A stretch of DNA of 64,000 nucleotides, taken from assembly GCA_046347945.1 (NCBI GenBank), contig JAXMFB010000019.1, positions 11,652-75,651 on the forward strand, written 5' to 3'. This DNA is from Zeimonas sp046347945 (GTDB lineage Bacteria; Pseudomonadota; Gammaproteobacteria; Burkholderiales; Burkholderiaceae_E). The notes beneath the pieces are model-generated. The model ran no database searches, was not told the DNA's origin, and worked only from the letters and a program-made list of their open reading frames with translations. A program made the translations under genes and the position numbers. This document shows positions 1 to 9,194 of this stretch, piece by piece. How positions within the stretch are numbered: the first letter of the stretch is position 1; each line of letters begins with the position of its first letter.

Positions 1-821
1 CGCGACGGGTCGGCGCACCACTCGCTCCACGAACCCGGGTAGAGCGCCCCCCCGGGCAGCCCCGCCATCTCCATCGCCAGCAGGTTGTGGCATGCGGTGA
101 CCCCGGATCCGCACTGGTGAACCAGCGCCGAGGGGTCGCGACCCGCCAGCAGCGCGAGGTATTCGTCGCGCAGCACCTCGGCCGGCTTGAATCGGCCGTC
201 GGGGCGCAGGTTGCCCTGGAACGGCCGGTTCACCGCGCCGGGGATGTGGCCGGCGACCGGGTCGTAGGGTTCGGCCTCGCCGCGAAAGCGCTCGGGGCTG
301 CGCGCATCGACGATCAGCCGGACGGGGTCGCGCAGCCCGGCGAGGACCGCGTCGGCGTCGACCTCGGCGACCAGCGGCTCGCGCATCGTCAGCGTTGCCG
401 GGCGCGCCACCGGCGCTTCGCGGCTCACCGGGTAGCCCGCCTTGCGCCAGGCCTGGAGGCCGCCATCGAGCACCGCGGCCTCGCGGTGGCCGAGCCAGCG
501 CGCCAGCCACCACAGGCGCACCGCGAAGGCGCCGCCGCTGTCGTCGTAGGCAACGAGCTGGCGGTGGTCGGACAGGCCGATCGACTCCAGCTTGCGGCGC
601 AGCGTCTCGCGATCGGGCAGCGGATGGCGGCCGTTGCGGCCCGTCTTCGGGCCGGCCAGGTCGAAGTCCTGGTGCAGGAAGAACGCGCCGGGGAGGTGGC
701 CGACCGACCAGGCGATCGGCCCGACTTCGGGATCGGTCAACTCGTGGCGGCAGTCGACGACCAGGCACTGGTCGATGCAGGCGGCCAGCTCGTCGGCCGT
801 GATCACGGTGGTCCAGCTCAT
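1..821 (-). CDS. sseA: 3-mercaptopyruvate/thiosulfate sulfurtransferase, 3' end cut by window edge
   Basis: Two-domain rhodanese-family protein, read from ATG at 821 down to the window edge without a stop, about 273 codons. The N-terminal non-catalytic rhodanese domain (VDCRHELTDPE, then GHLPGAFFLHQD) is followed by a catalytic domain whose loop CGSGVTA carries the catalytic Cys237. CGSGVTA is the loop typical of 3-mercaptopyruvate sulfurtransferases rather than of classical rhodaneses (CRKGVTA), so transfer of sulfur from 3-mercaptopyruvate to a thiophilic acceptor such as cyanide is predicted, probably in the cytoplasm. The visible part is nearly full length for the family, so only a few C-terminal residues are missing. 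A Rieske oxygenase gene lies upstream on the same strand. Confidence 0.88.
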   Translation of the reverse strand, partial: MSWTTVITADELAACIDQCLVVDCRHELTDPEVGPIAWSVGHLPGAFFLHQDFDLAGPKTGRNGRHPLPDRETLRRKLESIGLSDHRQLVAYDDSGGAFAVRLWWLARWLGHREAAVLDGGLQAWRKAGYPVSREAPVARPATLTMREPLVAEVDADAVLAGLRDPVRLIVDARSPERFRGEAEPYDPVAGHIPGAVNRPFQGNLRPDGRFKPAEVLRDEYLALLAGRDPSALVHQCGSGVTACHNLLAMEMAGLPGGALYPGSWSEWCADPS

Positions 822-879
822 CGGCACGTCTCCGGGAGCCGGTGGCCGGCGCGCGGCCGCCGGCGAGGTCGGCGGCGGT

Positions 880-1980
880 TCAGATTGCGCCCAGCTGGCG
901 GCGCAGGAACTCGTGGACATGCTGCATCCCGTCTTCCATCGGGCTCTGGTACGGCCCGGCGTCGTCCTCGCCGCGATCGAGCAGCGCCCGCCGGCCGGCG
1001 TCCATCCGCAATGCGATCTCGTCGTCCTCGATCGCGGTCTCCATGTAGGCAGCGCGCTCGGCTTCGACGAACTCGCGTTCGAACAGCGCGATCTCTTCCG
1101 GATAGTAGAACTCGACGATGTTGGTCGTCTGCTGCGGTCCGCGCGGCACCAGCGTGGAGACGACCAGCACGTACGGGTACCACTCGACCATCACGTTCGG
1201 GTAGTAGGTCAGCCAGACCGCGCCATGCGGGGGCAACTCGCCGTTGCCGAAGCGCAGCACCTGCTCCTGCCAGCGCTTGTACACCGGCGTTCCCGGCTTG
1301 CGCAGCCCCTCGAAGGTGCCGACCGTCTGCACCGAGTACCACTCGCCGAACTCCCAGCGCAGGTCGTCGCAGGAAACGAAGTGACCGAGCCCCGGATGGA
1401 ACGGCACGACATGGTAGTCCTCGAGGTAGACCTCGATGAACGTCTTCCAGTTGTACGCGCACTCGTGGACCTCGACGTGGTCGAGCAGGTAGCCCGAGAA
1501 GTCGAACTCGGGCCCGACGCCCAGTGCCGCGAGGTCGCGCGCGACGTCGCGCGGGCCCTCGAACAACAGGCCGCGCCAGTTCTGCAGCGGCGTGCTGCCC
1601 AGCTTCACGCACGGCTGCTGCTCGAAGTGCGGCGCCCCGAGCAGGTTGCCCGACAGGTCGTAGGTCCAGCGGTGCAACGGGCAGACGATGTTGTCGGAAT
1701 GGCCGCGGCCGTTGAGCATCACGGCCTGGCGGTGGCGGCAGACGTTGGACAGCAGTTCGACCCCGCCCGGGCTGCGCACCAGCACGCGACCTTCCCGCTC
1801 GGCGGCGAGCGCGTGGTAGTCGCCCGTCGCGGGCACCATCAGCTCGTGGCCCACGTAGCCGGGGCCTTGCCGGAACAGCACGTCGAGTTCGCGCCGGAAC
1901 AGCGCTTCGTCGAAGTAGGCGGAAACGGGGAGTTGACTGCGTGCGGGTACGAGGAATTCGCGTCGACCCAGATCCGACAT
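880..1980 (-). CDS. Rieske [2Fe-2S] aromatic ring-hydroxylating oxygenase alpha-subunit-like protein
   Basis: A 366-residue protein with an N-terminal Rieske domain: CRHRQ then CPLHRW around residues 85-110 gives the C-x-H...C-x2-H cluster ligands. The C-terminal part is the helix-grip catalytic domain that binds mononuclear iron in ring-hydroxylating dioxygenases and in choline/carnitine monooxygenases (NWKTFIEVYLEDYHVVPFHPGLGH supplies the Asn and the His pair). The ATG at 1980 has GGAGGG about seven bases upstream, so longer upstream readings are rejected. Electrons would come from a reductase that is not in the window and the substrate is unknown. The gene is divergent from xseB, an arrangement familiar from Burkholderiales. 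Confidence 0.85.
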   Translation of the reverse strand: MSDLGRREFLVPARSQLPVSAYFDEALFRRELDVLFRQGPGYVGHELMVPATGDYHALAAEREGRVLVRSPGGVELLSNVCRHRQAVMLNGRGHSDNIVCPLHRWTYDLSGNLLGAPHFEQQPCVKLGSTPLQNWRGLLFEGPRDVARDLAALGVGPEFDFSGYLLDHVEVHECAYNWKTFIEVYLEDYHVVPFHPGLGHFVSCDDLRWEFGEWYSVQTVGTFEGLRKPGTPVYKRWQEQVLRFGNGELPPHGAVWLTYYPNVMVEWYPYVLVVSTLVPRGPQQTTNIVEFYYPEEIALFEREFVEAERAAYMETAIEDDEIALRMDAGRRALLDRGEDDAGPYQSPMEDGMQHVHEFLRRQLGAI

Positions 1981-2212
1981 CCTGACCCTCCATGCCAGTC
2001 GAAGGACGGAACCAAGCCCGGCCTCGGGAGTGCCCCGGGACGGCCAACCAGGGCAGGTGCGCTCTGGGAGGGCGAAGGATACCCTGATTGGCAGGCAAGG
2101 CAAGTCGAGCCATGGGCGGGCGTCCCGAATTTCGCCCTCGTCCGGCGGGCCGGGCAAAACAAAAGTAAAATCAACGCTTTGACCTGCTCCGCCAGGCTCC
2201 GGATTCCCATCG

Positions 2213-2524
2213 ATGGCCAAGTCTTCCAGCCGCCAGCCCGGCGACGCTGCCGCGGAACCGGCGGGCGCCGGTGCCGCGTCCGCCCCCCTGCCGGACGGCC
2301 CGGCCCCCGAGTCCTTCGAGCTCGCGCTGGGCGAGCTCGAGAGCATCGTCCAGCGGATGGAGAGCGGCACCCTGTCGCTCGAGCAGTCGCTGGCCGACTA
2401 CCGCCGGGGCGCGGCCTTGATCGGCTGGTGCCGCAAGTCGTTGTCGGAGGTCCAGCAGCAGGTCCGGATCCTCGAGGCCGACCTGCTGCGCCCGTTCGAG
2501 CCCGACGACGCGGAAGAGTCCTGA
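2213..2524 (+). CDS. xseB: Exodeoxyribonuclease VII small subunit
   Basis: A 103-residue protein. After a low-complexity Ala/Pro-rich N-terminus of about 33 residues it carries the small coiled XseB domain (FELALGELESIVQRMESGTLSLEQSLADYRRG), which binds the XseA large subunit to form the single-strand-specific nuclease. The gene for the large subunit is about 41 kb away at 43506. The TGA stop overlaps the ispA ATG (ATGA), so xseB is translationally coupled to the isoprenoid genes, as in many Gram-negative bacteria. The N-terminal extension is longer than in E. coli XseB (80 residues); a later start is possible, but no better in-frame ATG is seen before the domain. Confidence 0.95.
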   Translation: MAKSSSRQPGDAAAEPAGAGAASAPLPDGPAPESFELALGELESIVQRMESGTLSLEQSLADYRRGAALIGWCRKSLSEVQQQVRILEADLLRPFEPDDAEES

Positions 2525-3477
2525 TGAGCGACCTGACTACTGCCGCCGCACCGGCGGCCAGCACGCTGCCGTTCGATCGCTGGCTGGCGGCGCGCGGCCA
2601 GCGCGCCGAGCAGGCGCTCGAGCGCGCGCTGCCGCAGGCCTCGGCGCACCCGTCGCCGCTGCACGAGGCGATGCGCTACGCGGTGCTCGGCGGCGGCAAG
2701 CGCGTGCGCCCGATGCTCGTCTACGCAGCTGGCGAGGCGGGCGGCGCGCCGATCGCGGCACTCGACTGCGCGGCCTGCGCGGTCGAGCTGGTGCACGCCT
2801 ATTCGCTGGTGCACGACGACCTGCCTTGCATGGACGACGACGTGCTGCGCCGCGGGCGCCCGACGGTGCACGTGAAGTACGGCGAGGCGCTGGCGATGCT
2901 GGTCGGCGACGCGTTGCAGGCGCTCGCGTTCGAGTCGCTCGCCGCGGCGGCCGGCCAGGGCGCGCCGGCCGGGGCTGTCGCCGCGATGGTCGCGGAACTC
3001 GCGCACGCCGCGGGTTCGCTGGGCATGGCCGGCGGCCAGGCGATCGACCTCGCCTCGGTCGGCGTCGCCCTCGATCGCGATGCCCTCGAGGACATGCATC
3101 GGCGCAAGACCGGGGCGCTGCTGCGTGCCTCGGTGCGGCTCGGTGGCCTGTGCGCTGCCGATGGCGGCGCGGGGGCCGGCGAGGCGCGCGCGCGGCGCAT
3201 GCAGGCGCTCGACCGCTATGCCGATGCGATCGGCCTGGCGTTCCAGGTGGTCGACGACATCCTCGACGTCGAGGGCGACGCCGCCACCCTCGGAAAGACC
3301 GCCGGCAAGGACGCGCAGCGCAACAAGCCGACCTACGTGTCCGCGCTCGGCCTCGACGCGGCGCGACGACTGGCGGGGCGGCTGCGCGAGCAGGCGCGCG
3401 ACGCGATCGCGCCGCTGGGCGAGGCGGGCTACCGGCTGGCCGGCCTCGCGGACCTGATCGTGCTGAGGAAGTCGTGA
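2524..3477 (+). CDS. ispA: (2E,6E)-farnesyl diphosphate synthase (polyprenyl synthetase)
   Basis: A 317-residue cytoplasmic prenyltransferase that condenses IPP with DMAPP and GPP to give farnesyl diphosphate for ubiquinone and undecaprenyl phosphate synthesis. Family signatures are present: GGGKRVRPML for substrate binding, the first Asp-rich motif DDLPCMDDD near residues 100-108, and the second Asp-rich motif VVDDILDVEGD. The two residues between the Asp pairs in the first motif fit the bacterial FPP synthase type. The start overlaps the xseB stop (ATGA), and its own stop overlaps the dxs start (TGATG), giving a tight xseB-ispA-dxs operon. Confidence 0.96.
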   Translation: MSDLTTAAAPAASTLPFDRWLAARGQRAEQALERALPQASAHPSPLHEAMRYAVLGGGKRVRPMLVYAAGEAGGAPIAALDCAACAVELVHAYSLVHDDLPCMDDDVLRRGRPTVHVKYGEALAMLVGDALQALAFESLAAAAGQGAPAGAVAAMVAELAHAAGSLGMAGGQAIDLASVGVALDRDALEDMHRRKTGALLRASVRLGGLCAADGGAGAGEARARRMQALDRYADAIGLAFQVVDDILDVEGDAATLGKTAGKDAQRNKPTYVSALGLDAARRLAGRLREQARDAIAPLGEAGYRLAGLADLIVLRKS

Positions 3478-5426
3478 TGGACGCGGCGCAGGCGGGGGGC
3501 GAACACGGCAGCTGGCCGCTGCTCGAGTCGATCGACGGGCCGGCAGACCTGCGCGGGCTCGAGCGCAGCGAGCTGGCGCAGCTGGCCACCGAGCTGCGCA
3601 GCTTCGTCCTCGATGCGGTCTCGCGCACCGGCGGGCACCTGTCGTCGAACCTCGGCACGATCGAACTCGCGATCGCGCTGCACTACGTGTTCGACACGCC
3701 GCGCGACCGCCTGATCTGGGACGTCGGCCACCAGAGCTACCCGCACAAGATCCTGACGGGGCGCCGCGACCGGATGGCGGAGCTGCGCCAGTACGGCGGC
3801 ATCTCCGGTTTCCCGAAGCGCAGCGAGAGCGAGTACGACGCCTTCGGCACCGCGCATTCGTCGACGTCGATCTCGGCCGCACTGGGCATGGCGGTGGCTT
3901 CGCGCAACAAGGGCGAGAACCAGGGGCCCGGGCGGCGCCGCCACGTGGCCGTGATCGGCGACGGCGCGATGAGCGCCGGCATGGCCTTCGAGGCGATGAA
4001 CAACGCCGGCGTGACGCCCGACATCGACCTGCTGGTCGTGCTCAACGACAACGACATGTCGATCTCGCCGCCGGTGGGCGCGCTGAACCGCTACCTGGCG
4101 CGGCTGCTCTCGGGGCGCTTCTACGCGAAGGCGCGCGACGTGGGCCGCGCGGTCCTCTCGAACGTCCCGCCGCTGTTCGAGCTCGCGCGCCGCCTCGAGG
4201 AGCACGCGAAGGGCATGGTCGTGCCCGGCGGCACGATGTTCGAGGAGTTCGGCTTCAACTACGTGGGCCCGATCGACGGGCACGACCTCGACAGCCTGAT
4301 CCCGACGCTGCAGAACCTGCGCGAGCTGCGCGGTGCGCAGTTCCTGCACATCGTCACTCGCAAGGGGCAGGGCTACAAGCTGGCCGAGGCCGACCCGGTG
4401 CTCTACCACGGGCCGGGCCGCTTCGATCCGCAGGAGGGCATCCTCAAGCCGGCGACGCCGCCGCGGCCCACGTACACGAAGGTGTTCTCCGACTGGGTCT
4501 GCGACATGGCCGCGCTCGACGAGCGGCTGGTCGCGATCACGCCGGCAATGCGCGAGGGCTCCGGCCTGGTCGAGTTCGAGCGGCGCTTCCCGCAGCGCTA
4601 TTTCGACGTGGGCATCGCCGAGCAGCACGCGGTCACGTTCGCCGCGGGGCTGGCCTGCGAGGGCCTGAAGCCGGTCGTGGCGATCTACAGCACGTTCCTG
4701 CAGCGCGGCTACGACCAGCTGGTCCACGACGTGGCGCTGCAGAACCTGCCGGTGGTGTTCGCGCTCGATCGCGCCGGCATCGTCGGCGCCGACGGCGCCA
4801 CGCACGCGGGCACCTACGATCTTGCGTTCCTGCGCTGCATCCCGAACATGGTCGTGATGGCGCCGTCCGACGAGAACGAGTGCCGCCAGATGCTGTACAC
4901 CGCGTTCCGGCACGACGGCCCCTCGGCGGTGCGCTATCCGCGCGGCGCGGGCACCGGGGTCGCGGTCTCGCAGGACCTCACCGCGCTGCCGATCGGCCGC
5001 GGGCACGTGTGCCGGCAGGGGCGCCGCGTCGCGCTGCTCGCGTTCGGCACGATGCTGGCCCCGGCGCTCGCGGCCGGCGACGCGCTCGACGCGACGGTGG
5101 TCAACATGCGCTTCGTGAAGCCGGTCGACGAACAGCTGCTGGCCGAGCTGGCCCGCTCGCACGAAGCCTTCGTCACGATCGAGGAGCACGTGGTGATGGG
5201 CGGCGCCGGCAGCGCGGTGGCCGAAGCTCTGGCGGCCGCCGGAATCGTGCGCCCGCTGTTGCAGCTCGGCCTGCCCGACCGCTTCATCGATCACGGCGAG
5301 CAGGCGCTGCTGCTGCGGCTCGAAGGCCTCGACGGCGGGGGCATCGAGCGCGCGGTGCGCGAGCGCTTCGGCGACGTGCTGGCCGGAGACGGCGGGCCGC
5401 GGCTCGTCGTGAGCCGCGCCAGCTGA
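3477..5426 (+). CDS. dxs: 1-deoxy-D-xylulose-5-phosphate synthase
   Basis: A 649-residue thiamine-diphosphate enzyme. It condenses pyruvate and glyceraldehyde-3-phosphate in the first step of the MEP isoprenoid pathway. Visible marks are WDVGHQSYPHKILTGR (transketolase-like His), GTAHSSTSISAALGMA, the ThDP/Mg motif GDGAMSAGMAFEAMNN, and in the second half FDVGIAEQHAVTFAAG with the catalytic Glu. Length is normal for DXS. It starts within the ispA stop, so it is the third gene of the operon. folE2 follows after a 33-base gap and is probably co-transcribed. Confidence 0.97.
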   Translation: MDAAQAGGEHGSWPLLESIDGPADLRGLERSELAQLATELRSFVLDAVSRTGGHLSSNLGTIELAIALHYVFDTPRDRLIWDVGHQSYPHKILTGRRDRMAELRQYGGISGFPKRSESEYDAFGTAHSSTSISAALGMAVASRNKGENQGPGRRRHVAVIGDGAMSAGMAFEAMNNAGVTPDIDLLVVLNDNDMSISPPVGALNRYLARLLSGRFYAKARDVGRAVLSNVPPLFELARRLEEHAKGMVVPGGTMFEEFGFNYVGPIDGHDLDSLIPTLQNLRELRGAQFLHIVTRKGQGYKLAEADPVLYHGPGRFDPQEGILKPATPPRPTYTKVFSDWVCDMAALDERLVAITPAMREGSGLVEFERRFPQRYFDVGIAEQHAVTFAAGLACEGLKPVVAIYSTFLQRGYDQLVHDVALQNLPVVFALDRAGIVGADGATHAGTYDLAFLRCIPNMVVMAPSDENECRQMLYTAFRHDGPSAVRYPRGAGTGVAVSQDLTALPIGRGHVCRQGRRVALLAFGTMLAPALAAGDALDATVVNMRFVKPVDEQLLAELARSHEAFVTIEEHVVMGGAGSAVAEALAAAGIVRPLLQLGLPDRFIDHGEQALLLRLEGLDGGGIERAVRERFGDVLAGDGGPRLVVSRAS

Positions 5427-5459
5427 AGACAGACATTGGATACCGACGGAGAACACCCG

Positions 5460-6272
5460 ATGAACACCCGCGACACCAGCGTGTTGCTGGCGGGCGTGAT
5501 GGCCGACGTGCAGGGCAGCCCCGATCGACGCGAGCTGCCGATCCAGCGCGTCGGCGTGAAGGGGCTGCGCTACCCGCTGCGCTGGCGCAGCGCCGGCGCC
5601 GACCAGCCCAGCGTGGGCCAGTTCGGCCTGTACGTCGCGCTGCCGGCCGACCAGAAGGGCACGCACATGTCGCGCTTCATCGCGCTGCTCGAGGCGCGGC
5701 TGGCGGCCGATCGCCCGGCGCTCGACGCGGCGGGCATGCGCGAGATGTTCGGCGAGATGCTCGGTCTGCTCGAGGCCGACAGCGGCCGCATCGAGCTCGC
5801 GCTGCCGCTGTTCGTGCGCAAGACCGCACCGGTCTCGCAGGTGCAGAGCCTGATGGACTACGACCTGTCGATCGTCGTCGAGGGCGGCGCCCGCGACGCG
5901 GTCACGACGCTGACGGTGGTCGTGCCGTGCACCAGCCTGTGCCCGTGCTCGAAGACGATCTCGGAGTACGGCGCGCACAACCAGCGATCGCACGTCACCG
6001 TGTCGGTCGAGGCGGGCGCGCCGATCGAGCCCGAGGAACTGATCGCAATGGCCGAAGCGCAGGCCTCGAGCGAGCTCTACGGGCTGCTCAAGCGCGTCGA
6101 CGAGAAGCACGTCACCGAGCGCGCCTACGACAACCCGAAGTTCGTCGAGGACCTGGTGCGCGACGTCGCGACGGTGCTGCGGGGCGACGCGCGCGTGCGG
6201 CGGTTCGTCGTCGAGGCCGAGAACTTCGAGTCGATCCACAACCACTCGGCGTACGCGCGCATCGAGGGCTGA
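5460..6272 (+). CDS. folE2: GTP cyclohydrolase FolE2 (type IB)
   Basis: A 270-residue type IB GTP cyclohydrolase that makes 7,8-dihydroneopterin triphosphate for folate, and in some bacteria feeds queuosine precursors. The family metal and catalytic region VPCTSLCPCSKTISEYGAHNQR (split here as VPCTSLCPCSK and EYGAHNQRSHV) and the C-terminal VEAENFESIHNHSAYA are present. I chose the ATG at 5460 because GGAG precedes it by a suitable distance; an in-frame ATG at 5436 lacks a clear ribosome site. Unlike FolE1, this form works with metals other than zinc. Its position after dxs is usual for Burkholderiales. Confidence 0.96.
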   Translation: MNTRDTSVLLAGVMADVQGSPDRRELPIQRVGVKGLRYPLRWRSAGADQPSVGQFGLYVALPADQKGTHMSRFIALLEARLAADRPALDAAGMREMFGEMLGLLEADSGRIELALPLFVRKTAPVSQVQSLMDYDLSIVVEGGARDAVTTLTVVVPCTSLCPCSKTISEYGAHNQRSHVTVSVEAGAPIEPEELIAMAEAQASSELYGLLKRVDEKHVTERAYDNPKFVEDLVRDVATVLRGDARVRRFVVEAENFESIHNHSAYARIEG

Positions 6273-6295
6273 GTAACCGCCTGCCGCGTCAAGCC

Positions 6296-7204
6296 CTACG
6301 CCGGGGGGCCCTGCACGGCCAGCGTCCCGCTGCGCCCGGCGACCTCGCCGAGCGCGACCCGGTGGCGCGGCAGCCGCGCGGCATCGAGGGCCTCGAACAT
6401 CTCGCGGGTCGACGCCAGCCGGTAGCCCTGCGCCTTCCAGCCGGCGAGCAGGCGGGCGAAGGCGCCAGACAACCTCATGCCTTCGAGCTCGGCGTGCAGC
6501 GTGTAGACGTGGCCGTGCGGCGGCGGCGCCTCGGTGAGCGCCAGCACGCGCTCGTGGACGTTGCCGGCGTCCAGCCCGTCGATGCCGATCAGCTCGTCGA
6601 GGGTGGGCAGCGTGGTCGGCAGTTGCGGCACGCCGACGGGCTCGCCGCGCGCGTCGACCGGCTGGAACGGCCGCGTGCCGCGGCCGTCCGACGCGTAGTC
6701 GAAGCCGAACTCGCGTTCGAGCGCGTAGGCGGCCTCGTTCATCTGCCAGCCCGCCGCTCCATGGGTGCGCGGCGCGGTGCCGAAGACCTCGGCGTAGCGC
6801 TCGACCGCCTTGCGCATCTCCTCGCGGGTCCAGGCAGGGCTCGCGCGCGCGACGTGGTCCTGCCAGCGGATGTGGTCCCAGGTGTGGATGCCGGTCTCGA
6901 AGCCGTGGCTGCGCACCGAGCGCATCAGCGGCGCCTCGCGCGCGCCGATGTCCGGGCCGGGCAGCAGCGTGCCGTAGAGCAGCGTGCGGATTCCGTAGTG
7001 CTCGACCACCGAGGTGCGCGACACCTTCTGCAGGAACCCGCGCCGGAACACGCGCCGGATCGCGCGCCCCGTGTGGTCGGGCCCGAGGCTGAACAGGAAG
7101 GTCGCGCCCGCCCCGTGGCGCTCGAGCAGCCGCAACAGCGGCGGGACACCTTCGCGGGTGCCGCGCCAGGTGTCGACGTCGACCTTCAGCGCGAGCGTCG
7201 CCAC
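6296..7204 (-). CDS. arnD: 4-deoxy-4-formamido-L-arabinose-phosphoundecaprenol deformylase
   Basis: A 302-residue NodB-fold polysaccharide deacetylase. KVDVDTWRG carries the first metal Asp, and GIHTWDHIRWQDH supplies the His pair typical of ArnD. The enzyme removes the formyl group from undecaprenyl-phosphate-L-Ara4FN at the inner membrane, making the donor used by ArnT. The start codon appears to be GTG at 7204, seven bases after the previous gene ends. It is the last gene of the arn cluster on this strand. The sequence is intact, in contrast to several upstream arn genes. Confidence 0.92.
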   Translation of the reverse strand: MATLALKVDVDTWRGTREGVPPLLRLLERHGAGATFLFSLGPDHTGRAIRRVFRRGFLQKVSRTSVVEHYGIRTLLYGTLLPGPDIGAREAPLMRSVRSHGFETGIHTWDHIRWQDHVARASPAWTREEMRKAVERYAEVFGTAPRTHGAAGWQMNEAAYALEREFGFDYASDGRGTRPFQPVDARGEPVGVPQLPTTLPTLDELIGIDGLDAGNVHERVLALTEAPPPHGHVYTLHAELEGMRLSGAFARLLAGWKAQGYRLASTREMFEALDAARLPRHRVALGEVAGRSGTLAVQGPPA

Positions 7205-7211
7205 GCCGCGG

Positions 7212-8255
7212 TCAGTCGGCCAGGCCGCGCGCGGCCCCGATCTGGGTGCGGTAATGGTCGAAGATCTTCCGCAGTGCGTCGCGCATCGGGACCTTCGGCG
7301 CCCAGTCGAGGTCGGCCATCGTGTTGTCGATCTTCGGCACGCGGTTCTGCACGTCCTGGTAGCCCTTGCCGTAGTAGGCGTCGGAGGTGGTCTCCTCGAC
7401 CTTCACGCGGGCGGCCTGATCGCGGTACTCGGGGTATTCGGCGGCCAGCTCGAGCATCATCGCGGCCAGCTCGCGGATCGAGTAGTTGTTCGCCGGGTTG
7501 CCGATGTTGTAGATGCGTCCCGAGGCCTTGCCGTCGCGGTTCTCGATGATCCTCATCAGCGCGGCGATGCCGTCGTCGACGTAGGTGAAGGCGCGCTTCT
7601 GGTGGCCGCCGTCGACCAGCCGGATCGGCTCGCCGCGCACGATGTGCCCGAAGAACTGCGTGATCACGCGGCTCGAGCCCTCCTTCGGCGTGTGGATGCT
7701 GTCGAGCCCGCCGCCGATCCAGTTGAAGGGGCGGAACAGCGTGTACTGCAGCCCCTGTTCCATCCCGTAGGCGTGGATCACGCGGTCCATCAGCTGCTTG
7801 GCGCACGAGTAGATCCAGCGCTGCTTGTTGATCGGGCCGCACACCAGCTCGGACGTCTCCGGGTCGAACTGCTCGTCGTGGCACATCCCGTAGACCTCGG
7901 AGGTCGACGGGAACACGAGGTGCTTGCCGTAGCGCACGCACTGCCGGACGATCGGCAGGTTGGCCTCGAAGTCGAGCTCGAAGACCCGCAGCGGGTGGCT
8001 CACGTACGTCGAAGGCGTCGCGATCGCGACCAGCGGCAGCACGACGTCGCACTTCTTCACGTGGTACTCGATCCACTCCTTGTTGATCGTGATGTCGCCT
8101 TCGAAGAAGTGGAAGCGCGGATGGTCGGCCCACTCGCGGACCCGGTCGGTGTTCATGTCCATGCCGTGGACTTCCCAGTCGGTGGACTCGATGATGCGCC
8201 GGGTCAGGTGGTGGCCGATGAAGCCGTTCACGCCGAGAACCAGGATCTTCTTCAT
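7212..8255 (-). CDS. arnA: UDP-glucuronate C4-decarboxylase (ArnA C-terminal-domain type), separate protein
   Basis: A 347-residue extended short-chain dehydrogenase that oxidatively decarboxylates UDP-glucuronate to UDP-4-keto-pentose, the first step of aminoarabinose synthesis. VLGVNGFIGHHL is the NAD-binding glycine motif. PSTSEVYGMC gives the Ser/Glu pair, IYSCAKQLMD the Tyr/Lys-type active-site region, and the conserved Arg lies in GGHQKRAF. In enterobacteria this is the C-terminal half of bifunctional ArnA; here it is free-standing and the formyltransferase half is a separate upstream gene. A GGAG ribosome site precedes the ATG at 8255. Confidence 0.93.
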   Translation of the reverse strand: MKKILVLGVNGFIGHHLTRRIIESTDWEVHGMDMNTDRVREWADHPRFHFFEGDITINKEWIEYHVKKCDVVLPLVAIATPSTYVSHPLRVFELDFEANLPIVRQCVRYGKHLVFPSTSEVYGMCHDEQFDPETSELVCGPINKQRWIYSCAKQLMDRVIHAYGMEQGLQYTLFRPFNWIGGGLDSIHTPKEGSSRVITQFFGHIVRGEPIRLVDGGHQKRAFTYVDDGIAALMRIIENRDGKASGRIYNIGNPANNYSIRELAAMMLELAAEYPEYRDQAARVKVEETTSDAYYGKGYQDVQNRVPKIDNTMADLDWAPKVPMRDALRKIFDHYRTQIGAARGLAD

Positions 8256-8273
8256 GGGGGCTCCAGTGCCGCT

Positions 8274-9194
8274 TCACCGGCCGAGGGGAATCGATGCGCT
8301 GCCGAATGCAGCGCGGAACGAACGGGCGTCGAGCGGCGCGCCGTCGAGCGTCGCGTCGAGCACGCGCAGCTTGCCGCCATCGGCGCAGACGACTGCCAGC
8401 GCGTCGTCGATCACGCGCAACTCGGCGGGCCGGGCGGCCGGGCCATCGCCCCGTCGGGCAGCGTGCGCCACAGCACGAGCCGGCCGGCATCGAGGTCGGC
8501 GAACGCGCCGGGATACGGGCGGGCGAGCGCGCGCACGAAGTCGTGCAGCCGGCGCGCGCCGATGCCGGCCGGGATGCGGCCGTCCTCGGGTCGGCGGCCG
8601 CCGAAGTAGCGTCCGCGAGAGAGGTCCTGGGCGACCGGCCGGGCGCTGCCGTCGAGCAGCGCGGGCAGGCAGCGCCACAGCACGAGCTCCGCGGCCACGC
8701 AGACCTTGTCGAACACCTCGCGTGCCGTGTCGTCGGGCAGGATCGGCACCGCGAACTGGTCGACGATGGCGCCGTTGTCCGGCTTCTCGTTCATCACGTG
8801 CAGCGTGGCACCCGTCTCGGTCTCGCCCTCGAGCACGGCCCAGTTCACCGGCACGCGGCCGCGGTACTTCGGCAGCAGCGAGCCGTGCATGTTGTACGCG
8901 CCGCGCGTCGGCACTGCGAGCAGCGGCGCGCCCAGCATCGAGCGGTAGTAGAACGAGGAAGTCGGGCCGCGCCTCGCGAACCCGGTCGAGCATGTCGGCG
9001 GTGTTCGGGTCGTCGGACGCGATGACCGGGATCCGGTAGTCCTCGGCCGTGCGGCGCACGCTGTCGAACCAGATCTCCTCGCCGGGCCTGTCGTCGTGCG
9101 TGACGACGAGCGCGACGTGCACGCCGCGCGCCAGCAGCGTCCTGAGGCAGCGCACCCCGACGTTGTGGTAGCCGAATACGACCGCGGAACTCAT
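8274..9194 (-). pseudogene. arnA: UDP-4-amino-4-deoxy-L-arabinose formyltransferase (ArnA N-terminal type), frameshifted
   Basis: Equivalent of the ArnA N-terminal formyltransferase domain, which formylates UDP-L-Ara4N with N10-formyl-THF. The ATG at 9194 overlaps the arnC stop (ATGA). The first stretch, MSSAVVFGYHNVGVRCLRTLL up to ARPDFL, is in frame. Near 8958 the frame changes and continues as FYYRSMLGAPLLAV with the catalytic region NMHGSLLPKYRGRVPVNWAVL. Near 8435 a single lost base returns it to the first frame (AELRVIDDALAVVC) to the stop at 8274. Codons are conserved on both sides of each break, so sequence error is as likely as true inactivation. Confidence 0.82.

Noticed and set aside
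592..3477. A 961-codon open frame running over xseB and ispA
   Set aside because: Only the part from 2524 matches a protein family (IspA). The upstream part is antisense to the Rieske gene and is open only because of high G+C.
3429..6245. A 938-codon antisense frame across dxs and folE2
   Set aside because: It is His/Arg/Val-rich with no family features and lies opposite two well-supported genes; typical shadow in a G+C-rich genome.
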